From the NCBI GenBank assembly GCA_003290165.1, contig QNQO01000835.1:310001-374000 (forward strand): 64,000 bases of DNA. Reading direction: 5' to 3'. The DNA is from Berberis thunbergii (lineage: Eukaryota; Streptophyta; Magnoliopsida; Ranunculales; Berberidaceae). Shown here piece after piece: positions 48,573-59,280 of this stretch. The notes below the pieces were generated by a model. That model worked only from the letters and a program-made list of their open reading frames with translations. It ran no database searches and was not told where the DNA came from. The position numbers and the translations under genes are program-made. Within the stretch, counting starts at the first letter, position 1; every line of letters starts with the position of its first letter.

Positions 48573-50783
48573 TATGAGGTGGTGGTGGAGGGGGAAAGTG
48601 GTGGTTTGAAAAACCAAAGGTGGAAGGAAGCTAGAGTGTTGTTGAGTAGTAGTGATAGAGTGGTGGTGGTGGTGGTCTCTTTTGATTTCTTTACACAAAC
48701 TCAAAACACAAACACTAGATTATCATCTCTATTCAGGTTTCACTTTCAACTGAGAATGATTAAAGGTGGGGTAATGTGGAATGATAGTTGAGGTGGGTGT
48801 GGTTTGATGGGGGGGGTGAATGATTTGTGTTCTCCACTTTGAAAAAAAATAAAAAATAAAAAATAAAAATGGAATGATGGAGGAAGGTTTGTCTAGCATG
48901 AATTCAAATTGAGCAGCTTTCTCTTTTCAAAGAAATGTCCAAGTTGTAGTGAGGTTTTGCCCAGAGTAGAAATACTGAGAGAGGCCCAAAGTCTAGATTT
49001 TTTGGGTGTAGAGTGTAGGAACTGACCCAAGCTTTATGGAAACAAATATGTTTGTTGCTGAGCTTTAGGCTTTTTTGGTTTTTTTGATTTGTTGTTGCGG
49101 AGCTTTAGCCTTGCCTCCTTGGTATTGGAGAAAATCCCCAAAATTACAATTTTATTAGCCAGCAGGGTGTGTTCTGTTGAAATGATATGATCCGAAAAAA
49201 GGAGAAAAGAAAAAGTAGAGACCATTTGGACTCAATTGATAAATGGTTATACTTCATAGTTATCAACCTTAATTGGATCCTTAAGCTAAAAAAAATGGGA
49301 ATGTTTTTCATTTTCCAACATGATCTCCTCCCATGTACTCGCTAACAACAGTAGTTTACTGTTATACTATCCATCCTCTTGGATCAATACAACAAGCCTC
49401 CCAACCAACCACAACCTTGCCCTTTATATTCCAAATAATGTCACTCACTAGGGTTGGAAACATGCATGTATCAAGCATGCAAGGGTGGTTGTACTAGTTT
49501 ATAGAAAAAGAGAACTTCACTTAACAGCTTTAACTTTTGCCATTGTCCATCCATTCCAGCAAGACAGGTCACTTTGTACAACTAACTTCTTAGGTTAAAA
49601 AAAACTTAGGTAAACAGGTGTGAAATTTTATATTCCAGAAACCCTAGATAAGGTTGCATCCACAATAGCGCAACTAACACCCTTTCACGCTGTTAGGACT
49701 TGTCCCGTTGGTCTAAGAGCTCGACCATGCAATAGAGATACAATACGTTCCCCAATCAACTCGAGCTCAATCCTTCTCCTATATAGTAGGTGTTAAGCAT
49801 TTCGACACTTTATAAAAGAGAATGCAAATCCTACAGCACTCATAGAAGCCTCCAAGTAGGGTGTTGCTACACAAAGGATGATAATGGCTTGTAGGTCATT
49901 TTCCCTGTAAGATAGGCATTAGATAGAATCCAATGTAATAATAATGCAATGAATAACTACTTTGTATGAGGATGTTGATTAACTAGTATATTTTCAAACA
50001 AGAAAAGTAAAAAAGCAACACTTTTGAAACACATTATCCGACAGAAGCCAGTATATTTGATCTAATGGCCCAAGAGTTGTCTGAAGAAAAAAATAAAGCC
50101 ACATTATCCTCTCTCCTTTTCCTTTCTTCTTTCCCTGTGGTTTTGAAAAGAAGAGGCCATAATAGCCATTTGAGGGAGAGACAGAGAGATTGATTGAAGC
50201 GGGAATGGCGTTGGAAATTTGAGATAGTCAATCAGAGCAAGCAGTGATGAATGATTTGGAGACCTGATTAGAATGCCTTTAAGCTTCCTTATCGGGATTC
50301 CCAAAAACCCACACTGACATTTTTTTGTTCCCAAACTCTGTTCAACGAGTCTTAGAAGCTTTGCATCTCGCAGAGAATAAACTAAAGAAAAGACCTACAA
50401 GGGATCATTAGCATTAGAACAGCACTCCCACCCAAATAACAAGGGATGCCCAAACTTACAAGAACATGAAAACTCTGTGAACTGAATACTGTGCCAAACC
50501 GATTTCACTAGATTTTTGGTTAATATACAAATGATGTTTCTAATCTGTACAAAAGAATTTCAACTGCTCACAAAGGGCTAGTTGCAGATAGCATACGTAT
50601 GCTGATACTATGTACAAAAAGTCTGTATCAACATACCATAAACTTGTAATGGAATCCCTTATAGTAATCTGCAACTGGTCCAAGCACCACAGTAATCTGC
50701 AACTGGTCCAAGTACCACAATTAGGTCACCTAGAAAACCTATAACTAGCTGTAGCGAGGTCAGCAAATTTTATGAACTTTCAA
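48573..50783. other. Intergenic region without supported genes
   Basis: 48573-48850 is the upstream region of the receptor kinase, with TGGTGG-rich sequence and AAAAATA repeats. 49000-50780 is AT-rich, includes a 28-base direct repeat at about 50664-50720 (AATCTGCAACTGGTCCAAG), and ends in the 3' region of the minus-strand gene at 50784. Confidence 0.45.
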
Positions 50784-53700
50784 CTACGATCCAAAATAAC
50801 AATCATAAATGGACAGCTGATCAAAGGCATCAAAATTTGCCTTGAGTCCAATAAACTGGCTAGCAAGTTGAACACAACCAGCATTTGGCCACTTGCAACC
50901 ACCGCCATCTCTGGTGCTTAACGGGCAAAAGGATTCACAAGCTCGCCTAGGTGGAGTATCAGGGTTAGTATCATCAGCCACAACAGATATAGAAACAGAG
51001 AGGTCAGATTTGTCTTCCTCATGCATATCTGATTTATATTCCTCATGCATAATGTCATCCAGGTTTTTCTCTGATGAATATTTCCGTTCTATTTCTGGTG
51101 GGGAGCCACCTCCAATGTCTAATGTACAATCACCAACTTGTAAAAACTTAACCTTGCATCCAAGTGACTCTACTGCCCGCTTTATGATTGCAGTTTCTTT
51201 GCAAGCATTCTTTGCCAACTCAATAGCCGAGCAACTGAGCTGCTTCTCCTTCTGCAGTTCAGCTGTTAATAACTCCATGCTCTTGGTGACATCTTTGGCG
51301 TCCATCTCTGCCAATTCTTTTGCCTGTGATATCCAAAGCAGATGCAAGTTGCAACTTGTAACACACATCAGCAATTTCATAGCAAATAGAATTCACAGAA
51401 GTACAGACATATTTTTATGTTTCATACCATGACTCAATCTAGACCCCATCAAACGTGTTTACTTTTAAGAACATGGACAATTCCATACAAGTACATCTTG
51501 GCTAAGTCATGAATCAAAAGGTATTTAAAGGTTAGTTTTCCTCAAAAGTTTTATGAAGCCTAACCACAAATAGCATGTTTTGTCAGCCATGACAGATTTT
51601 AAGATGCCACTATGGGAAAGGTTCAGAATATGTGACTAGAAATAAGCACTGTGACTAGAGATCAACATAGGTATAAGGTAATGTTTGGTATAGCTTGAAT
51701 TAAAAGCAGTTTTGCCTCTTAAGTTTATAGTAAGTCACATGTTTAATATTAAACATTGAGGTTAGAGTAGACACAGGAAATTAGTAAAGTTACAACAAAA
51801 CATTTTTAATCAGTCGAGGTGCTTTTGGTTCTGAATTATGACAGAAAGTTTCTTTACAAACATCTTCATAAGTTTGCTTTAACCATCATAGAAGTCATTA
51901 ACATTAGGCGTTGTTTGGTAAGGTATTGCCATACGATCCCCAGAGTTCGGACATTTAAAACAGGATAAATTTTAGAAAATCCCTTGTATGCAGGTACCCT
52001 AACATTATCACAGATATAGTCGGCAATCCAAAATTCCACAAATGAGTCAAGACCCCAACATGTTTGTTACAAAATACTGTCACGGCATTTTTCATTAAAA
52101 TCACAAAGGTAAGAGTTATAAAGAACCAAGGATTTATTTGTTAGTAGGTGCTCATACACTATCTGAGATGAGTGTCATGTCTAGTCCATCGAGTATCTGG
52201 CTGGTCATATCCTGCCAGACACAATAACTGAAGTACCCGGTATCATATATTAGGTGGGGAAACCATTTCTCCATTCTCCCGAAAATCGAAGAGACATCCT
52301 TTAGTGCTTCCTTCTGGATTAGCTCAAGCTGCTACTGCTGCTATCATGATGGTACCAGTGGTGCTTCGCGAGAAGCAGCCTCAGGTAGATGGACTCTTAC
52401 TTCTCATTCCTAACTACTATTAGGGCCAGTGGATGGGATTGAAGGGCAGAAGGATTCGGATTCACAGCTCACCAACTTGATTTTCCACAGGAACCATATA
52501 TCCAAACATGCCTGGAAAAATAGGTCCAGTCTCACTTTCTAAGCCACTTAAGTGTATGGCATCTGCCGTGCTTAGGTCTCTTCTTCCTAATGAAAGAGTC
52601 CACTGCCTGACGGTGCAGTGAGGGCTTAACCACTTTGCTAAATAGATTATTCACTGCCCCACGAAGAAGGCTGGATCAAGAAAAATAATTCCTTTCACTG
52701 AGGACCAACTGGATTTTCACATTGCATTACTATTATCTGATTTCCTTTCATCCAAAAGGACGAATTCAATGGTGGACCTCCTCATAATGGGCATTGTGTT
52801 ATGGTCGAGTGGTTAGGGCCGTGTGGGTTTATCCCCCACGTCCTAGGTTCGAGACACACTTTCTTTTGGTGTTGATCTGTAGGTCGCACCTTGTTGATAG
52901 GATATGGGATCCTATAAAAACCAGCTCGCTTTCCAAAAATAAAAATTAAAAAAAAATAATGGGCATCGTGTGCTTCGAGACAGAAATTGGTAGTCAAGAC
53001 AGAAAGATCCTACCTAATATCCTAAAGAATTGGGTGGAATCGGTCTTCTTTGAAGATCAAGAAATGAATTTTTTGGGGAATGAGGATACCAGTTTGCTCA
53101 CGAGTCGTTTTACAAACTACAATGGTTTCTATAGATTTGATTTGCATGTGCAATGAAGCCACCAATGAAAATTTTCGGCTGCAACCAAACATGGTCTTAA
53201 TAGAACTGTGGTTTGTATGTTCTCGGATACTAAGATTCGGTTATCTATCGGACAAATCAGCTCAGTTTTTTTTGTTTGTTTACAAACAAACTAATGACTG
53301 TGAGATTTAGTTTAGCTCCATAATTCAATGGTGGAGAGATTTGATTTAACCTAAACCCTAAAACTATATTGTTTGTTACATTGGTCTCTATCACTCCCAC
53401 GAGGTATGCTTTTTTCGTCCACCTCTCCATTCTCTCATGTCTCTCCTCCTAAGCTCTCTTCCAATTTATCTCTTTCTCCTTTTCCTTATCTCTCCACTGG
53501 AACTCTCACTATCATGTCACATAACCTACAAAGTTTTCTCATTCCCTTAAGCTTCAAGTAAAAACAACAAAAAAAAAAGAAGGAAAAATTAAAATTGTGC
53601 TTAGCAAGACTTCAGAGGGGCAGTCAATGTTGGCACAGTGATTAGGGATCACCAAATCAAGGAAGGAATTAGTGGAGGGGAGATGGATCTGAAAGTCTAT

Positions 53701-56214
53701 AAAACATTTCCTCCAAATCCTATTAGAGAACTCACAATTCCAAAGTGATCAATTGTTTCCTGATCCGTTCCACATAGGACACAGTGACCAGGGATCACCA
53801 AAGTTATCAATTGTTAAAACTCTCTCGTTGATGATGGACCAAAAGAGAAAGCATGCTCTTGGGGACATTTGTTTTATCCGGACAAGGGAGTGGAGCTTAT
53901 GGGTTCTCTTCTTTTAGGGGGGTTGATGTCAAATAAATGTTGGGAAGAACATACGTGGTTTTGATGTTTTGGGCCTTTCAAGGAATTTCTCTAGCACCTT
54001 TTCGAAATTAAACTCTTATTTTGGAGCAAACATTGGTATGTGTTCTTTTACTTCATGTAATTGGGTTAACATGTTGCAGATGCACTTTACTGATTTGTTT
54101 GGGCTTATATTGGGTGATGCCAAGAACTATGGGTAATATGTTAAGGGCGTGGAAAACTCATAGTCATCTCACAACAAAAGGAAAAGTTGTATGGAAATTG
54201 ATTCCTTTTGATTTGTGTAGGATTGTATGGAATGAATGCAACAATAGAATCTTCAACAACAAAGTTGCAGATATTGATTAGAGGGCTTTTCTTTATTCTT
54301 TTTATGCTAATCATAGAACTATGATTTTGGGACCTTAATGCTCTTAAGGCGCCTTGTTGTATCCAAAGCATTTTTTAATAAATTTTTTACCTTTAAAAAA
54401 AAGTATTAGGAAGACATGTAAAGTAGACTAAGGTCTCCAAGGCACAACACAACGATTACATTAGTCGGGACTCGACAATATAAAATGGAAGTGATAATAT
54501 ACTGGAGTTATTGTAGATAAGATGCTTTTCTTCAGAATCGAAGACATGTGAAACACATTATTTACATTTAAAAAGGCTTTCATTAGTACACTGATAAATA
54601 ATGAAAATGCAGCTTTGAGTATATACAGAGTTTCGTAATTTCGATAGCCTATTGTCAAAGGCCCTAAAATGATTGAAATATATATTTTCAAGGAGTACCA
54701 TAGGCATGGGGAAAATGCTAATTTCAATAAGCATCATTGAACATTTTGGGAAGTGCAATAGTCGCAGGCAATAACTACCATATACTAAAACCTCAAGGAA
54801 AAAGGAACTTATACATTGTGTTTGGCCACAAAACCTAACTTTCCCCCAGATAGACCCTTGTGTGGGCAGATCTGAGGGAGAGGATGAGGGTTGAAGCCCA
54901 ATAGGCCCAGACCCAAGAGGGTTGACAAGCTACAAAAGGGGATAGTTCCACATCGCCTGGGTGCAGAAGGGGGATATGCTATATATGTGCGAGGTTGGAT
55001 TCCCATAGTATCACGCGTTTTAAAGTCGTGCGGGCCGGTTGGGCCTAGAGCGGACAATATGATATTGTGCGGATCGGGTCGTTACAGAATGATATCAGAG
55101 CCTGACCCAGCTGGAAGTGTGCCAACGTGGACGTTGCGCCCTAAGGGGGTGGACTGTGAGACCCTTGTGTGGGCGGACCTGAGGGGGAAGGTTGAAGCCC
55201 AATAGGCCCAGGCCCAAGAGGGTTGACAAACTACAAAAGGAGGATACTCCCACATCGCCTGGGTGCGGAAGGGGGATGTGCTATATATGTGCGAGGTTGG
55301 ATCCTCATAGTAGCAACGCGTTTTAAAGCCGTGCGAGCCGGTTGGGCCCAGAGTGGACAATATTGTTACTGTGCGGATCGGGTCGTTACAGCTTCAAGAA
55401 GCTCAAAATTTGCAGGTAGCATTTGTGTTTTATGCACTATACCTTTAACTATACATCAAAAGTTCAAAATATTTCCATTTCAGAAGAATCATAAAAATAA
55501 GAATGATCATTTACTTCATTAAGCTTAACATATCGTGTCTGACGTGAGATGACAGCCAAATACTGAAACTAAATGAACAAGCAAACATTTCCTTATTTAT
55601 TTATAGTTGTGATCTGGATTTTCAATGACAAATGACACTGACAACAAATTATAACAAGCATATGGTCATATCTCTAAAGGAACTGTACTTGGATTTGTGC
55701 CCCCACAATTTCTAAAAATATTGTGTTTTTATCTCTGAAGCATCGTCGTAGCATAAATTCATAACTACACAACATGCTAAAAATGACTTAAGTGTAGGAC
55801 AAAGTGACCATGCATGAATTACTCTTCCCATAAGAAAATGATAACTCAATCCTACAAGATTAGCATAACAAAATAGATTAAACATCAAAGACGAAAAAAA
55901 TCAGAAATGACAGACAGATCAGTGAAGCACTCACCTTCTGTGTGTCAGAAAGTTTTTTTGCCATTATCCGACATTGAGCCGAAATCTTCCCTGTTTCTGC
56001 TTCAGAGGGGCAGGCCCACCGCAGATGAAATTGGGGCCAGACTGTTGGAGCTAGTGCTGCAGCAGGAGGTAACAAGGGACCTTCATTTTTCAGGGGATCA
56101 TAGAAGAAGTTATAATGTGCATGATAGCTTCCCTCAGAAGTACGTAAATCAGCCAAATAAGCCCATAAGCACCCACAAGAATCATGTACACCAGACAGCT
56201 GCCTCTCCCTTTCA
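50784..56214 (-). CDS. Unrecognised plant gene, two exons visible
   Basis: Two minus-strand exons joined in phase: 55935-56214 (TTTTAG acceptor, GTGAGT donor) and 50784-51323 (ATCACAG acceptor, ending in TAG). The first reads ERERQLSGVHDSCGCLWAYL, EGSYHAHYNFFYDPLKNE, LLPPAAALAPTVWPQFHLR, then a helical KISAQCRIMAKKLSDTQK. The second continues AKELAEMDAKDVTKSMELL, a coiled coil up to CKETAIIKRAVESLGCKV, an acidic Ser-rich linker, and a conserved-looking C-terminus (GGCKWPNAGCVQLASQ, LKANFDAFDQLSIYDCYF). The 4.6-kb intron holds a SINE, a LINE remnant and a TRIM-like element. Upstream exons should lie right of 56214; I could not place them. I do not recognise the family. The coiled coil suggests a structural or scaffold role, which is inference. 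Confidence 0.6.
52799..52955 (+). mobile_element. tRNA-derived SINE
   Basis: Pol III A box TGGTCGAGTGG near 52803 and B box GGTTCGAGAC near 52847; A-rich tail at 52936-52955. Target duplication ATAATGGGCATTGTG (52784-52798) and ATAATGGGCATCGTG (52956-52970), one mismatch. Same family as 61911-62099. Confidence 0.9.
53590..54400 (+). pseudogene. L1-type LINE 3' remnant
   Basis: The plus-strand frame 54021-54281 has VWKLIPFDLCRIVWNECNNR followed by IFNN, the W-x-E-x-N-x-R-x-F end of plant LINE zinc-binding reverse transcriptases. An A-rich tail follows at 54393-54400. Upstream (53590-53900) the minus strand shows degenerate LINE-like text. No intact frame. Confidence 0.5.
54853..55390 (+). mobile_element. 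TRIM-like miniature LTR element
   Basis: Two direct LTR-like copies, about 54853-55087 and 55158-55390, both running AGACCCTTGTGTGGGCGG, CCAAGAGGGTTGACAA, CTATATATGTGCGAGGTTGG, GCGGATCGGGTCGTTACA. Between them are only about 70 bases: a primer-site-like ATGATATCAGAGCC (55090) and a purine tract CTAAGGGGGTGGA before the second LTR start TGTGAGACCC. The first LTR's extreme 5' bases differ and no 5-base duplication was found. Size and plan fit TRIM elements. Confidence 0.7.
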
Positions 56215-57003
56215 CTAAAAGATTATGAACAAAGCATGAAGTCATAAGACATTCTAAAGACCATCAATTATTCTGGCATTTCGAAATATTGATAAATTGG
56301 CAAATAACAACATTCATCAGGTAAATTTCCATGATGAGACCCATTAAGCAGGAAAGCCCATTCTGAAATGACGAAAAGATCCAGTAGATAGTCCTTCACA
56401 GGGCTGTTTGAATCACATATGAATTGCGATTAAAACCACTACCTAAATCGTATGGTACGCAAATTGACCAAATCTGACGCGATTGGCGATACAAATTGCA
56501 AGATTTCACCAATATTTGCAATTCAAGTTCACCGAAGAAAAAATATGAAAAAGAGAGCACAAAGGAAGAAGAATAAAAAGAAAAAGAAATAGGGGAGGAG
56601 AATTGTTTTGCACTGTATTATTGCATGAAGACTGAGATGTTATGACTACCTAAATGGGTAGGAGGCTAGGAGCATTTTTTCTTCAATCCTTTGAGAAGTA
56701 CTAGGAAAGTAGGAATTAATTTTGTACGAAAACCATTATAAGAGGACTGAAGCTCTCTGTTTTTCTTTTGCTTTTTTGTAGATTGTTTTTTTACATTGAA
56801 ATTGTAAAGAAAGACAGACGAGAGAAACTTTGGTTTGTAAATCTCGGTTTCCAATGTCCTTTATTTATTTTTATTTTGTTCCGAGTACATTCGTATATTT
56901 TTGGCTTGGAAACTCTCTGATTGTTTCACTTTCCAATGTGCTTTAAAGTCTGTTTTCCAATGAGAACAAATGAGGCAAGACTAAAGACCACTTTTCAACT
57001 TAA

Positions 57004-57588
57004 CTATACTCTTTTTTTTCCAACCAGTCTAGAGAGCCAGGCATTGACGCCAGCACGTGCTTGAGGAGAGAGGGTGGGTAAATAAAAAACAGTCTCAAAC
57101 CATTCTCTGTTGACTAACGCATGGGTTTTGCTATAAATTGCAGTCAGATAATCCATGTAATTATCTTCTTCCATAGCCTGTATATAACTTTGTTTGATCT
57201 CCATAGATGGAGTTGATGAATAATTCCTTTCAATTTTTTTATCAACTATCTTGTCAAAACCACAGTGTGTCTTACTGAAGTGCACCTCATCAAATAGAGC
57301 TAAAGATGAAGTTCCATTGGTTCTGCTCTGATGCAGCAAATGTGGGCTAGATTGAGGGAACACTCCCTCTTGATGCTTATGATCTTGTTCTCGTGGCAAT
57401 ATTTGTTGCAATTTTCTGATCCCAACCGATATAAATATGCAGGTGCAAAACTGATATAAATATGCAGGTGCAAATCTCTCCTCCATGCTACTACTTGGTA
57501 ATGAAACCGAAACTGAGAAGATCATGCATGTTTGTCTTGTGGATGAAGTTCCTCCGAAGGCCATAAAAAGATGGGGTTTTATGTTCAA
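57004..57588 (-). CDS. Unidentified ORF, possibly an upstream exon of the 50784-56214 gene
   Basis: A 194-residue frame on minus. The C-terminal half looks protein-like (SYIQAMEEDNYMDYLTAIYS, REWFETVFYLPTLSPQARAG, VNAWLSRLVGKK); the N-terminal part is less so. A stretch near 57417-57468 is duplicated (GATATAAATATGCAGGTGCAAA twice). About 45 bases encoding FETVFYLPTLS are repeated in inverted orientation at 57605-57654 and continue at 63332. It lies just upstream of the other minus-strand exons, but I cannot show a splice link. No family recognised. Confidence 0.35.
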   Translation of the reverse strand: MNIKPHLFMAFGGTSSTRQTCMIFSVSVSLPSSSMEERFAPAYLYQFCTCIFISVGIRKLQQILPREQDHKHQEGVFPQSSPHLLHQSRTNGTSSLALFDEVHFSKTHCGFDKIVDKKIERNYSSTPSMEIKQSYIQAMEEDNYMDYLTAIYSKTHALVNREWFETVFYLPTLSPQARAGVNAWLSRLVGKKRV

Positions 57589-57654
57589 AGATTGCTTTGT
57601 TTAACATAGAAAGGTTTGAGACAGTTTTTTATTTACCCACCCTCTCTTCTAAAT

Positions 57655-58094
57655 GTCACAACTATCTTCTTGCCTAGCCAAGTGAGGTTGGCAAGTGTAC
57701 ATAAAGTAGAGTATTCCATATTGTTCTAGAGAGAGTTCACTAGAACCTCCCATAAGATTCCATAAAGTTCCATAGGATTCTAGTCCTTAGATATTTCTAA
57801 GGAAGTGTGTAGAAACTCATTATAGACCGTCAGATTAAATTGATCACCACCGTCCATTGAGGAGGTGGAGTTGTATAAATAGGCTAAGGCCTCATTTGTT
57901 GTAATCACCTCAGAGAATTCAAGCAATACAAGTTCTAGCTCTCTTCAGCTCTCTTGTGTGTTCTTAGCTTGCTTAGTTTTCCAAAGTCTAAGTAAGTCCT
58001 TTGTGGGTAAGGCTGACTGACTTTCTTTGATAACTTGGGGCAAAGTTTGCTAGTGCCGCACGGAAAGTACTTGTGAAAAAGAAAGCCTGTGACA
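57655..58094 (+). repeat. 5' LTR of the chromovirus
   Basis: 440 bases, TGTCACAACT to GTGACA. Putative promoter TATAAATAG at 57874-57882. Confidence 0.92.
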
Positions 58095-59280
58095 GTTGGT
58101 ATCAAAGCCAGGTTTGACAAGGTTGGTGAAATCATTCTACACAAGAGAATATCGTCAGAGGTCAACAACCCAACAATTGGCAACACTGACAAAGGTGGGA
58201 AAGTCCGCAAGGACAAGTCGAAGGACATGATCGCTGCGATGGATGAAAGGTTGGCAAAGTTGTGTGCCACTATGTCCGACTTGAGGGAGAAAGTCGAAGA
58301 CATGGACCAACGCATCGAGGGGCAAGCGTCCAATGGGGAGGACCAAGAGCTCCGGGAAGAGATGCAAGGAGCCTTGAACACAGTAGTGGACATGGTGTCC
58401 AAGAGGATCGAGTCCCTTGAAGCCCAACTTGTTGCCAAAGATGTGTGCTTACAAAGAAAGAGTTGAGAAACTAGAAACTCAACTCAGTGTGTGTATGGCT
58501 GCGGTAGCCAATGGTGGAACTACACCAGGGACAATCACCCATAGAGTCGAAGCTCCCAAACCTAAGACCTATGGTGGGGCAAGGAGTGCAAGGGAGATCG
58601 ACAACTTCTTGTGGAACATGCAGCGCTACTTTGATGCAGTTGGCATAATGGATGAAGCATCAAAGAAACGTAGTGTCTCCTTATATTTAAATGATGTTGC
58701 TACAGTTTGGTGGCGCAGAAGGTCTGATGATGTCAAGAAAGGATTATGCACCATCAACACTTGGGAAGAGTTCACGAAGGAACTCAAGAGACAATTCTAC
58801 CCGGAGGATGCCGAGAACGAAGCTGGGGCCAAGCTTCGTCGCCTTCAACATAAGGAAGGTCACATAAGGAAGTATGTGAAGGAATTCTCAGAGTTGCTCT
58901 TGGAGATTCCTGACATGGGAGAAAAGGATGCCTTGTTTAGCTTCCTTGATGGCCTAACGGGTTGGGCCAAGTTGGAATTGAAGAGGCGAGGTGTGCAAGA
59001 CCTTGCAACGGCTATGGCTGCAGCCGAATCCTTGATTGAGTTCAAGAGAAAGGACTCATCCAAGGGACAAGGAAAAAGACCGAGTAATGATGGCAAAAGT
59101 GGGGGAGACAAAGAGAAGTCCTCCAAGGAACACAAATACTCCAAAGACAAGGGGAAAGAGAAAAGAAATGGATCACCCAAGAAGATATCTTGCTTCTTAT
59201 GTAATGGACCCCATCGGGCATTTGAGTGTCCAAACCTGCCGCGCTTGTCATGGAGGAAGAAGCAAAAGAGGAAAGGATGA
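58089..59280 (+). pseudogene. Chromovirus gag, one frameshift
   Basis: N-terminal coiled coil (MIAAMDERLAKLCATMSDL, up to about 58466), then a frameshift near 58440 into the frame ending at 59280. That frame has the retrotransposon gag core (FLWNMQRYFDAVGIMD, VATVWWRRRSDDV, FTKELKRQFYPEDAENEA, GHIRKYVKEFSELLLEIPDM), a Lys-rich linker and a zinc knuckle CFLCNGPHRAFECP (about 59189-59230). Confidence 0.85.

Noticed and set aside
52800..52860. tRNA-like sequence with A and B boxes
   Set aside because: No full cloverleaf; it has an A-rich tail and a target duplication, so it is a SINE.
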